Of a stretch of DNA of 58,953 bases, positions 6,731 to 15,428 are shown one piece after another. The position numbers were made by a program, and so were the translations under genes. Source of the DNA: Lachnospiraceae bacterium (GTDB lineage Bacteria; Bacillota; Clostridia; Lachnospirales; Lachnospiraceae); contig JAILLW010000029.1 of NCBI GenBank assembly GCA_024692955.1, forward strand, positions 1 through 58,953. Reading direction: 5' to 3'. Within the stretch, counting starts at the first letter, position 1, and each line of letters starts with the position of its first letter. The notes beneath the pieces are model-generated. The model saw nothing but the letters and a program-made list of their open reading frames with translations, was not told where the DNA came from and made no database searches.

Positions 6731-9253
6731 ATGGGTTTTTTTGATGCGAAAAACCGTTATCATAAGACGGAAACTGACAGGAAGAAAGCGGATTCTGCAA
6801 GAATCGCTGTGATACTGATAAGCTGTGCAGCTCTGATCGCGGTATCATTCACCATCAGATTTCTTTATGAAAAGGATACGGATAAAGAAGGAACAAAGGC
6901 ATGGTTCCGGGACGGGGACTACGGCTCAAAAATGAGGATCGGAAGCGAAGATGAAGTCTCGAAAGAATGGGTGAAGGAGACCATCGGGATTTACACCGGA
7001 AACATGGCAACGGAAGATGAGGTACGTAAGATCGTAAGATCGCTGAACTCATATGATGACGGTGAACTGACCGCGGATCCGGAAAATCTGAGCGATGAAG
7101 ATCTGCGGCGTCTTTACATTTACATTGATGAAAAGATCTCGCAGGGGTTAAAAGAGATACCGGATGAAAACAGGACGGCTCTTACCGAGAACATGGTATT
7201 GCAGCTGATAGGGCATAACCGGAAAAAAGCGGAAACCGGGCAGGAAAAGGCTGAAGAAACAAGCGGGAAGACAGGACCGGAAGATGAGAAAGGAGATGAA
7301 AAGCGTGATACGAATGAACTGCTGTATGAAGATCTCCTCCTTCGCTTGAGAGAGATCACACGTGAGATCAGTCTCTTAAAAGAAAACGGCATCGGCCTTT
7401 CGGATCTTAAGACGTTGACTGAGGATGAAATACAGAAGCTGATTCAGAGCGAGGCGATCGGGAAAGATACAATTCTTTCGTGGATAAAAGCTTCCGAAGA
7501 GTGTCAGAAGAAGGAACTGGAAGACAAGTTCAGAAAAGATATCGAAGGCGAGCTTTCCCTTGCGGGTTCGCAGCTCATAAACGCTTTTCAAAGCGAAGAC
7601 GAAGTGATCCGGAAGGAAATGAGAAAAGAAGATGAAAAGATTATGGAGCTTCTTAATGGATCTTCCCAAAGAATAGATGAACTGACGAAAGATGCGGATG
7701 AACTGCGTAATAACACCGGCGTGCTTAAGGAAGCGGAACGAAAGATCGAACTGATGGATGAGGCAATCCTGATACTGAACGATTCGATGGAAGCAATGGC
7801 CGGGGAACGGTTAAAAGACAGAACGGAGCTGTTGTGCAGGATCGCAGACGTAAGGGATGAGCTTTCAAATGCGTCCATGTCCTTAAGGAACAGTCTGAAT
7901 GCCTATGAGGAAGAGTGTGAAAGGAAAACACAGCTTCTTACGGGACAGATGACGGATACTCTCCGTGAAGAGTATGAAAAGAAGCTTTCAATGATGAAGC
8001 AGGAACTGGACGGAGCCGATCAGCTGGCGGCATCGGCAATCAGCCTGATGCAGAAATCAATCCGTGAGATCGCGGTGGGATTTCAGGAGGATTTCGGAAG
8101 GCGATTCGAAAGTGCCGAGACAAAGATCCAAAATGCGGAATCAAGGATACAGAGGGCCGAGACAGGGATCCAAAATGCGGAATCAAGGATTCAGAATGCC
8201 GAGACGGGGATCCAAAATGCCGAATCAAGGATACAGAGGGCCGAGACAGAGATCCAAGGTTCCGGGGCAAGGATACAGGATGCGGAAAGCCGGATCCGCA
8301 ACGCGGAATCCGGGATCGAAAGCATTGGGGGAAGGCTGGATGAAACCGGTCGGAATATAGAAGGCCTGACGGAAGATCTGAGGAGGACAGGCACCGATCT
8401 TAATATCTTAAGAGACGGAATTTCGGGAAACAGCACTGCTCTTAACGAGCTGAAAAAAGTGTTCGGCGAAATTTCGGAAACCATCGGAATCCTGACAAAT
8501 AAAACGGATGCCATCGGCGATTCCCTGATGCGGATCACGGAAGAGGATACTCTCGACGGAGCACTTCTGAAACTCCCGAACCTGAATATGAACGGGGATG
8601 CGGTCCCCGGAGAAGTCCTGAAAGGAAGGACTTTTACGAATCGGGAAGGAACGGGGCTTGAAGGAACGATGGAGGATCACAGGGGAAATATCACGGCCGG
8701 ACAGGAGGCTTCCTCCATCAGACTGATGCCGGGCTTCTATGACGGGATCATAGACCTTACGGCCAGCAATACCTGGCAGTATGAGAAAGGAAAAGGAGAA
8801 GGATATGGAAACGGTTATGAAGACGGATATGCGGGAGGGACCGAGGACGGCTATAACAGCGGCTATGCGGAGGGGCTTGGTGATGGATATGACAGCGGCT
8901 ATACGAAAGGAAGAGATGACGGTCACGACAGCGGATATCAGAGCGGGCGGGAGGACGGAAGAAATGAAGTCATCGCGGATCCGGTTTCATTCGGAATCGG
9001 TACCGGGTATTCCAGATGTATTCTGGAAGGAACCCTGAAGGCAGAGGCTTCCGCCCAGAGCGCTTCCAAAAAGAAACTGAATACTACCTTTACGATCACG
9101 ATCGATCTTAAGAACGGAGAGATCTCTCAAAGCAGTGTTTCGGTTTCGGGAACGGATCATACCGAATTCAACAATACACAGGATCTTGTCGGTTCCGAAT
9201 ACAGTGTTAAAGGGAAAGCGGTCATGACGATCACGGCCGTGCGTTTTGAATAG
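6731..9253 (+). CDS. membrane-anchored coiled-coil protein with Gly-Tyr repeat tail
   Basis: 840 residues, family not recognised. A short positively charged N-terminus precedes one membrane segment (about residues 23-46), with no signal cleavage site. Residues 50-450 are charged and predicted helical. Residues about 457-537 carry 14-residue units of the type AETGIQNAESRIQN, a regular coiled coil. Near 623-650 is VLKGRTFTNREGTGLEGTM, resembling the GKTF...GTM segment of phage tail-fibre-like and adhesin proteins. Residues 684-747 are a GYxxGY series (EDGY, NSGY, DSGY), and the last 90 residues look beta-rich. The overall plan is membrane anchor, rod, then a terminal domain. Orientation is unknown. 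The start is supported by AAAGGGGG about 11 bases upstream. Expression would pass through the leader hairpin and the 19-bp repeats. Confidence 0.8.
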   Translation: MGFFDAKNRYHKTETDRKKADSARIAVILISCAALIAVSFTIRFLYEKDTDKEGTKAWFRDGDYGSKMRIGSEDEVSKEWVKETIGIYTGNMATEDEVRKIVRSLNSYDDGELTADPENLSDEDLRRLYIYIDEKISQGLKEIPDENRTALTENMVLQLIGHNRKKAETGQEKAEETSGKTGPEDEKGDEKRDTNELLYEDLLLRLREITREISLLKENGIGLSDLKTLTEDEIQKLIQSEAIGKDTILSWIKASEECQKKELEDKFRKDIEGELSLAGSQLINAFQSEDEVIRKEMRKEDEKIMELLNGSSQRIDELTKDADELRNNTGVLKEAERKIELMDEAILILNDSMEAMAGERLKDRTELLCRIADVRDELSNASMSLRNSLNAYEEECERKTQLLTGQMTDTLREEYEKKLSMMKQELDGADQLAASAISLMQKSIREIAVGFQEDFGRRFESAETKIQNAESRIQRAETGIQNAESRIQNAETGIQNAESRIQRAETEIQGSGARIQDAESRIRNAESGIESIGGRLDETGRNIEGLTEDLRRTGTDLNILRDGISGNSTALNELKKVFGEISETIGILTNKTDAIGDSLMRITEEDTLDGALLKLPNLNMNGDAVPGEVLKGRTFTNREGTGLEGTMEDHRGNITAGQEASSIRLMPGFYDGIIDLTASNTWQYEKGKGEGYGNGYEDGYAGGTEDGYNSGYAEGLGDGYDSGYTKGRDDGHDSGYQSGREDGRNEVIADPVSFGIGTGYSRCILEGTLKAEASAQSASKKKLNTTFTITIDLKNGEISQSSVSVSGTDHTEFNNTQDLVGSEYSVKGKAVMTITAVRFE

Positions 9254-9293
9254 CGGATTTCGGGTTTTGGTGGAGAAAGCGTATGTGTCATGA

Positions 9294-9349
9294 TATAATA
9301 TGCACATCTGCAGGAAGTATTTCCGAACAACTCGGAATCCCTGCAGATG
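9294..9349 (+). promoter_or_regulatory. extended -10 promoter followed by a strong leader hairpin
   Basis: TGATATAAT (TG at 9291, TATAAT 9294-9299) is an extended -10; no good -35 is seen. Transcription would start near 9305, where CATCTGCAGG (9305-9314) pairs perfectly with CCTGCAGATG (9340-9349). Inside is a second stem, TTCCGA/TCGGAA, with loop ACAAC. The transcript would thus begin with a 45-nt hairpin, followed by the 50-aa gene at 9409. Confidence 0.5.
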
Positions 9350-9408
9350 CTTTCTCTGTCTTTGCAAATATTTTCGGAAAGAGAAAAGGCTTGTCGGAGG
9401 AGACAGGT

Positions 9409-9561
9409 ATGGCAGAAGAAATGGGAATGACAAATAAACAGTTTCAGGGATTTGTAAAACTGATCCTTGAATGTGTTCGAAAAGCGCTTGACAGAAGCCC
9501 GGATAACAACGAACTGATACGTCTGCAGGAGATTTTGCAGTCGATGCTTGAAGATGCGTAG
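9409..9561 (+). CDS. small hypothetical protein, 50 aa
   Basis: 50-residue protein with no membrane segment; a predicted amphipathic helix runs through KQFQGFVKLILECVRKAL and a second helix follows (NNELIRLQEILQSMLEDA). I do not recognise a named family, though short MTNKQF-type proteins of this size are common in Lachnospiraceae. The start is the ATG at 9409, with GGAGG 8 bases upstream; the longer frame from 9283 crosses the promoter and leader hairpin and is unlikely. The ribosome site GGAGGA sits in the loop of a small hairpin, CTTGTC-GGAGGA-GACAGG, so it is exposed even if the leader folds. Confidence 0.6.
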   Translation: MAEEMGMTNKQFQGFVKLILECVRKALDRSPDNNELIRLQEILQSMLEDA

Positions 9562-9659
9562 AACATAAAGATATTCATTTATGTCTGATAAGGGTTCTTA
9601 AACTTATATGCGAAATTCCGATGCACACCGGCGGCGCCCACAATATATTGTAAAAACTC

Positions 9660-9687
9660 TTGAAATGTGAACAAAATATAGTAAAAT
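9660..9687 (+). promoter_or_regulatory. promoter of the surface-protein operon
   Basis: TTGAAA (9660-9665), 16-bp spacer, TAAAAT (9682-9687). Start near 9694 gives a leader of about 148 nt before the ATG at 9842. The leader has ATGAGC/GCTCAT (9697-9702, 9718-9723) followed by five T, and then CGGGCC-TTC-GGTCCG in a second hairpin, so transcript attenuation is possible. Confidence 0.55.
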
Positions 9688-9841
9688 AATGAGTGTATGA
9701 GCCTATGGGCGGAGTATGCTCATTTTTATGCAAAATTGTAAAAATATCTAAAGAAACCGGGCCTTCGGTCCGATATAACATAAGATAGGGCAAAAAGGGC
9801 GGACTGCGATCTTTCGCGGAAAAGCACACGAGGTATTGCAA

Positions 9842-12800
9842 ATGGCAACTACTGATGTTAAGAAAAACCAGACGGCGGAAAGCACTTCGGGGGCTGCGGA
9901 CGGCAAGGATCCCGTACAGAAGAAGCCGAGACGCCGTATGAAGAAGCAGGTGCGAAGAACCATCGGCGGTGTATTCCTCGCATCGGCCATCGTGGTGGCG
10001 GCGATCCCCACGCCGGAGGCCAGGGCGACCTTCGGAACCGGGACTCCGAAGGAAAAGATCAAGGTTTCGGTCGGGAATGATTATGATAAGGACCAGACCG
10101 TAACCCTTGAAGACGGTACCACCACAGCGGCATACGACGAGACTGTATACTATGACAACTATCTGAGCGAGGGCGCTTCGGATTACAAGACGGACGTTCC
10201 CTTTGCCGCTGCCACCGACACCGTTTACACTTCGGACAACGGTTTCTTTCAGTTCGTATATATCAATCCTACAGCCACAAATCCGAATAAGGTAGCCGTG
10301 ATCCTTGGGTATAACGGTTCCGAAACATCCCTTTCGATCCCGGACACTCTGGAAGGGTTCCGCAAATACCGTGATAACGACACGAACTCCGGTTACTGCC
10401 TTGTGTCGAAGAAGGATGAATTTCTGCATTACAAGGTGACCAATGAGGTGACGGAACAGAAGACCACAACGGTGGCGGGAGAAGATGTCAAGTGCTATAT
10501 CGTGACCTTCCTTGAAGAATGCACTTATGACGGAGTCCTCCGGGCGAAGGATTCCACTTTGGAAGTAAACGAGAAGTCGCCCAACTTCTATCTGGACGCA
10601 AACGGAAACGCATTTATCTATACGATCAAGAATATCGTGCCGACGCCTTACCCGACCCTTCCTCCGGAAAATGAAGGAGATCCGGGAACGGTACCGGATC
10701 CTGCCCAGCCGGATCCCTACAGCCAGCAGGTGGATCATCCCTGCGTGGCGGAGATGCAGACAAGGACAGAAACGACCTATGAGCCCTGCTATGCAGAGAC
10801 CCGTCCGGAATGGGGAGATAAGGCAGAAGCGGATCTTTACTACTACCCGAATAATACCTATGAGGACACTTCCGGCAATCCCATCACCCCGAATCAGTGC
10901 GGGGCGAATACGGATCACCTGAGGATCAACGCGGATGTTGCCTATATCGGACAGCAGACCCTGAAGGACAACGGAAACGGCACCTGGGCGGTAGGCGAAG
11001 TGATCACCCGTCCGAATCAGGGCGTATTTGCCAATAACCCGAGTCTTACCAATCTGTCTATGGGATCAAAGATCCAGGGTATCGGAGACTTTTCCTTCTA
11101 TGGCTGTTCCACCTTGAGCAGCATTGATTTCGGACCGACACTGCGGACCATCGGAAACGGTGCTTTTGCGGAATGCATCCGTCTTACCGACTGCAATATC
11201 GCGCTTAACGCGAATATCCGCGCACTCGGAAAGGATGCCTTCTATAACTGCCGTTCCCTGAGTTCCTTTACCACAAACATCGGCATGGAAGCCATCGGGG
11301 ATTCCTGCTTTGAGAACTGTATCGCACTTTCCACGCTCAATTTCGCGGACGGCGGTGAGGTTTCCCTGAGAGTCATCGGCAACCATGCCTTCCGCGGCTG
11401 TACCGCGCTCGGCGGGATCGAGTTCCCCGCTTCCTATTCGGAGAGCTCCCCGCTTGAGATCGATACCTTTGAAGGCTGCAGCGGGCTTCAGTATATCAAG
11501 ATCAACAATGACCAGCTGGATTTCGAGGAATTCCACAGGGATCATCCGACCGATTATCCGAACTGCAAGACCAACAGCTGGGCATCCTTTATGAATACGG
11601 TTTCGGATTCCTTCTATTTCGAGGGGCCGGATGTTTCTCTGATCCATGAGACCTGCCGTGAGGAATCGATCCCCTTCAAGTATCTGAATCAGGATCTTTA
11701 TGAAAGAAAAGTCTATGAGCGGGACAAGATCAAGGATAAGGACGATCCGATGGGAAAATCCGCGGAGATCACCTATCAGATCGATTCGAACGGAGAGATC
11801 AAAAAGGCGGATATCCAGGGCGATCCACTGAATCTTACGATCCCCGAGAAGATCGGACCTTACGGTATCGATACCATTGGGGACGGAGCCTTCGCGAACC
11901 GCTGCTCCGTTACCAGGGTAACGATCCCTGCCACCGTTAATACCATCGGTAACAATGCCTTCAAGGGCTGTCATAATCTGGAGACCGTGATCTTTTCCGA
12001 CGCATCGCGCGTACAGAGCATCGGAACGGATGCGTTCCGTACCCAGGACTGCATGTATACGGTGAAAGCAAACCAGATCGTCTGCGACCAGTGCGGGGAT
12101 ACCCTTGCAAGAGGAACCAGCAAGGATACCCTTCCGGAACTCATTTTCTGCGGAAATATGATGGATGATGCCGGAAATGATACGGTTCCTTTCGTCTATG
12201 CGATGAACGGACAAAGCAGTATCAATAATCAGGACCAGGGAACCTCCTGGATCAAATTCCACAGCCTGTGGCCCACGAATCTGGTGGTACAGTATGACAA
12301 GAATGACATCACCGGAGCCGGTCAGGTGGAACTGATCGACTACCCGAGATACTCGGATTACAGCGATCCCGAAGCCTTCGTCAAGTCTCTTCCTTACGTA
12401 TATTACATTGAGGATGGCGAGAATGTTCCGAGACCGCGTTACAGTGTACCGGTAGACGCGGACGGAAACGAAGTTGCAAGTGATACGGATCCGAATTTCG
12501 ACCATACCGTGGACTACTATCTGGATAATGAAAAGTACTGGGAGTATGTGGATCTGGTAGACGGTTCCGTTACTACCTATACGAATTATCAGAACAATCC
12601 GAAGGAGAATCCGGCTCCCACGAACCAGCAGCTTTCACTGATCAACGCTGCTCTGAACATAGTGGTTCCGACGAATGTGGATGCCATCGAATACGGGATC
12701 TTCTCCGGTGCGGAATATGATCCGGACGGTTATCCGATCTATTTCGTAAATAAAGATGCTCTTACGAACAAAAATCAGTCGACGGATTATTCGATTTCCG

Positions 12801-15400
12801 GCCTGACCGAAACCACGGACGGAAACGGAAACCAGGGATATCTGATCTATACCGATGCCTCCGGCAAACTGTATACAAATGCGGAGAAAACCGAGGAACT
12901 GGAGGCGAGCAACAACTATAAGGTGGAAAAAGAGCCTTATATCATGACTCCGGAGCTGACGAATACGGAAATCAAGACGATCACCCTGAACGGTGTAAGG
13001 GATATTGATCCCTTCACTTTCCACGGAAATACCGCGCTGACGGAGGTGTCGGTCATCGGACCGTCCCATATCGGTGATCATGCCTTTGACGGATGCTCCT
13101 CACTTACCAATGCCACCATCGGAAGCAACGTGACCGATATGGGATTAAGACCGTTCTCCGGCTGTGAGAATCTGACGGAAGTAACTTCGTTAAGCCCCTC
13201 GATCACCTGTGACAGCGGGATCATCTATAAAACGGACGGAAGCGGCAAGGAAGTGATCCAGTGCCTTGAAAGCCGCGGAAACCTGGTGGGTTCCTATGCG
13301 GTAGGCCCGGCCGAATTAAGCGGTGTGACCAAGCTTCGGGATGAAGCCTTTATGGACTGTGATGAGATCGGAAAAGTGGATCTTTCCCAGGCATCCGTTG
13401 ATGAGATCCCCTACCGCTGCTTCCGCGACGCGGATTCTCTGAATTCCGTGGTGCTCGGAAGAGAAGTCGGACAGATCTATGATGAGGCTTTCAGAGATAC
13501 GCCTTCCTTAAAGACCGTGAGCCTTCCTTATTCCCTGGCATTTATCGCGCAGGATGCCTTTGCGGATTCCAATTCCGTACCGGTAGGATCCTTCCACGAT
13601 TCGAACCATACGCAGAAGAAGGTCATCGTTTCCTGTGTGGAGAACTCTACTGCGGATAAATACGCGAAATCCTATGTATATCTGTCACCGGAATACGGCG
13701 ACGTCTTCATAACCCATAACGTGTTCTTCTGGGACAACCTGCTCGATCCTTCGAATCCGGTTCTCCTCGGAAAACAGATCGTGAATGACGGAGATGATGC
13801 GGTTCCTCCGACACAGCCTTCCCATGACGGGTATGAATTTACGGGATGGACGAGCTATACGAACATCACGAAGGATACGGATGTGTTTGCCCAGTGGAAG
13901 ACTCCCGATGATCCTGTTTATACCGTGATCTTTTATGATACCTATCAGGATTCGACGGATGCCGACGGCAATGTGACGGTCGAAACAAGGATCGTCCAGA
14001 TCGGTCCCACACAGAACATCCGTGAGGGCGGTATCCCCACCGTACCTTCGGATCCTTACCATCAGGGCTATACCTTTACCGGATGGAGCTGGAATCCGAA
14101 GAATCCTCTTGCGAACGGCGGCGTATACAGCGATACCACGGCCTACGCCTCCTACGAGAACAATCTGACCAAGGACTTCCATACCGTAACCTTCATAAGC
14201 GGTGTGGATAATACGGTCATCGCTTCCCAGGAGGTAAAGGACGGAGGAAAACTTTATCCGCCTACCGCGCCGAAGTATAAGAATAAAAAGTTTGATAAGT
14301 GGTTTACGAATCCTTCCGACTTTGATTTTGACAATGTCACCAAAGACGCAACGGTCATCGCGCTCTATAAGGACGCATCCTCCGGCAATTCCGGCGAAAA
14401 CGGCGGCGGAGGCGGCGGTGGCGGCGGCGGAGGCGGCGGCTCCGAAGAGGGCGGCAGTTCCTCAAAGGCAACCGCGACTCCGACTGCTACGGGGAAGCCT
14501 TCTTCCTCATCCTCAAGCAGTGATGATGCGAAGAAGTATACGGTTTCCGTATCCGGCGGCTCCGGCTCCGGACAGTATCCGGCTGGTGCCATCGTGGCGG
14601 TGAATGCTTATGATATGGGTACGGGACAGACCTTTGACAAGTGGACCACCTCCACGGCCGGTGTCGCTTTCGCAAATCCGAACTCGCCCTCAACATCCTT
14701 CGTGATGCCCGCGGCGAACGTGGCAGTGACCGCTACCTACAAGACCGGCGGAGGCGGATCTTCCTCCACGGCGAACTCAGGCTCCGGAAACAACGGCGGA
14801 ACAAGCGGTACCGCGAACCGCAATAACGGATCGACTCAGGTAGATATCACCAAGGGCGGAATCTCCAACACCGGCATAGCGGGTGCCACGGTTTCCGGCT
14901 CGACGGATAATTTCATCGTGAAGATCACGGACGATCAGGTGGCTGCGGATCTTGCTTTAAGAGCACTTCAGAACAGCTTCGGAGATATTACGAGGCTGAA
15001 ATACCTGCCGATGGACATTTCCCTTTATGATTCCACCGGACGGACGAAGATCGCGGATACCAGCGGACTTTCCGTTGCGATCACCATGCCGCTTCCGGAT
15101 GATCTTCGGGAATATGCCGGAAACAACAAAGTTGCTTCCGTTGCGGGAGGAATTCTGGAACCCCTTAATTCCCGCTTCACCACGGTGGACGGTGTGCCCT
15201 GCATCAGCTTTACCGCGACCCACTTCTCACCTTATGTGATCTGGGTTGATACTGGCAATCTGACCGAATCGACGATCGATTATACACCGAAGACCGGCGA
15301 TCCGATCCATCCGAAGTGGTTCCTGGCCATCGGCCTTGCGGCGATCAGCGCGATCCTGTTCTTTAAGAAGGACAAAAAGATCGCAGTGAAACCGGTGTAA
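9842..15400 (+). CDS. giant BspA-type leucine-rich-repeat surface protein
   Basis: 1,852 residues. An Arg/Lys-rich N-terminus (KKPRRRMKKQVRR) leads into a hydrophobic stretch ending PTPEARA, a signal peptide. BspA-type leucine-rich repeats (LRR_5; IGDFSFYGCSTLSSI-type units) lie at about residues 400-620, 676-730 and 1040-1250. Three InlB-type beta repeats (YEFTGW, YTFTGW, FDKWF cores) lie at about 1287-1510. A run of 13 glycines (14402-14440) and a Ser/Gly linker precede another beta-repeat domain near 1565-1637. The C-terminus has a sorting-like signal: TPKTGDPIHPKW, a membrane segment and FKKDKK. The site is PKTG, not canonical LPXTG. Such proteins bind host or plant surfaces; that role is inferred. 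ATG at 9842 has GAGG 8 bases upstream. First gene of a three-gene set. Confidence 0.85.
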   Translation: MATTDVKKNQTAESTSGAADGKDPVQKKPRRRMKKQVRRTIGGVFLASAIVVAAIPTPEARATFGTGTPKEKIKVSVGNDYDKDQTVTLEDGTTTAAYDETVYYDNYLSEGASDYKTDVPFAAATDTVYTSDNGFFQFVYINPTATNPNKVAVILGYNGSETSLSIPDTLEGFRKYRDNDTNSGYCLVSKKDEFLHYKVTNEVTEQKTTTVAGEDVKCYIVTFLEECTYDGVLRAKDSTLEVNEKSPNFYLDANGNAFIYTIKNIVPTPYPTLPPENEGDPGTVPDPAQPDPYSQQVDHPCVAEMQTRTETTYEPCYAETRPEWGDKAEADLYYYPNNTYEDTSGNPITPNQCGANTDHLRINADVAYIGQQTLKDNGNGTWAVGEVITRPNQGVFANNPSLTNLSMGSKIQGIGDFSFYGCSTLSSIDFGPTLRTIGNGAFAECIRLTDCNIALNANIRALGKDAFYNCRSLSSFTTNIGMEAIGDSCFENCIALSTLNFADGGEVSLRVIGNHAFRGCTALGGIEFPASYSESSPLEIDTFEGCSGLQYIKINNDQLDFEEFHRDHPTDYPNCKTNSWASFMNTVSDSFYFEGPDVSLIHETCREESIPFKYLNQDLYERKVYERDKIKDKDDPMGKSAEITYQIDSNGEIKKADIQGDPLNLTIPEKIGPYGIDTIGDGAFANRCSVTRVTIPATVNTIGNNAFKGCHNLETVIFSDASRVQSIGTDAFRTQDCMYTVKANQIVCDQCGDTLARGTSKDTLPELIFCGNMMDDAGNDTVPFVYAMNGQSSINNQDQGTSWIKFHSLWPTNLVVQYDKNDITGAGQVELIDYPRYSDYSDPEAFVKSLPYVYYIEDGENVPRPRYSVPVDADGNEVASDTDPNFDHTVDYYLDNEKYWEYVDLVDGSVTTYTNYQNNPKENPAPTNQQLSLINAALNIVVPTNVDAIEYGIFSGAEYDPDGYPIYFVNKDALTNKNQSTDYSISGLTETTDGNGNQGYLIYTDASGKLYTNAEKTEELEASNNYKVEKEPYIMTPELTNTEIKTITLNGVRDIDPFTFHGNTALTEVSVIGPSHIGDHAFDGCSSLTNATIGSNVTDMGLRPFSGCENLTEVTSLSPSITCDSGIIYKTDGSGKEVIQCLESRGNLVGSYAVGPAELSGVTKLRDEAFMDCDEIGKVDLSQASVDEIPYRCFRDADSLNSVVLGREVGQIYDEAFRDTPSLKTVSLPYSLAFIAQDAFADSNSVPVGSFHDSNHTQKKVIVSCVENSTADKYAKSYVYLSPEYGDVFITHNVFFWDNLLDPSNPVLLGKQIVNDGDDAVPPTQPSHDGYEFTGWTSYTNITKDTDVFAQWKTPDDPVYTVIFYDTYQDSTDADGNVTVETRIVQIGPTQNIREGGIPTVPSDPYHQGYTFTGWSWNPKNPLANGGVYSDTTAYASYENNLTKDFHTVTFISGVDNTVIASQEVKDGGKLYPPTAPKYKNKKFDKWFTNPSDFDFDNVTKDATVIALYKDASSGNSGENGGGGGGGGGGGGGSEEGGSSSKATATPTATGKPSSSSSSSDDAKKYTVSVSGGSGSGQYPAGAIVAVNAYDMGTGQTFDKWTTSTAGVAFANPNSPSTSFVMPAANVAVTATYKTGGGGSSSTANSGSGNNGGTSGTANRNNGSTQVDITKGGISNTGIAGATVSGSTDNFIVKITDDQVAADLALRALQNSFGDITRLKYLPMDISLYDSTGRTKIADTSGLSVAITMPLPDDLREYAGNNKVASVAGGILEPLNSRFTTVDGVPCISFTATHFSPYVIWVDTGNLTESTIDYTPKTGDPIHPKWFLAIGLAAISAILFFKKDKKIAVKPV

Positions 15401-15428
15401 ATCCTTCTGAAAAGGATCAGATGTACAG

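Noticed and set aside
6731-9253. Prophage tail-fibre gene
   Set aside because: No other phage structural, lysis or integrase gene nearby, and the protein has an N-terminal membrane anchor.
9283-9408. Upstream extension of the 50-aa gene to 92 aa
   Set aside because: The extension runs through TATAAT and the 45-nt hairpin; the GGAGG site fixes the ATG at 9409.
9660-9841. Cyclic di-GMP riboswitch before the surface operon
   Set aside because: A GGGCC-containing hairpin looks suggestive but the conserved core and tetraloop-receptor of type I or II could not be found by eye.
9575-10918. 447-aa minus-strand ORF and, at 11066-12505, a 479-aa one
   Set aside because: Antisense shadows of the giant LRR protein; they cross its promoter and lack ribosome sites and recognisable domains.
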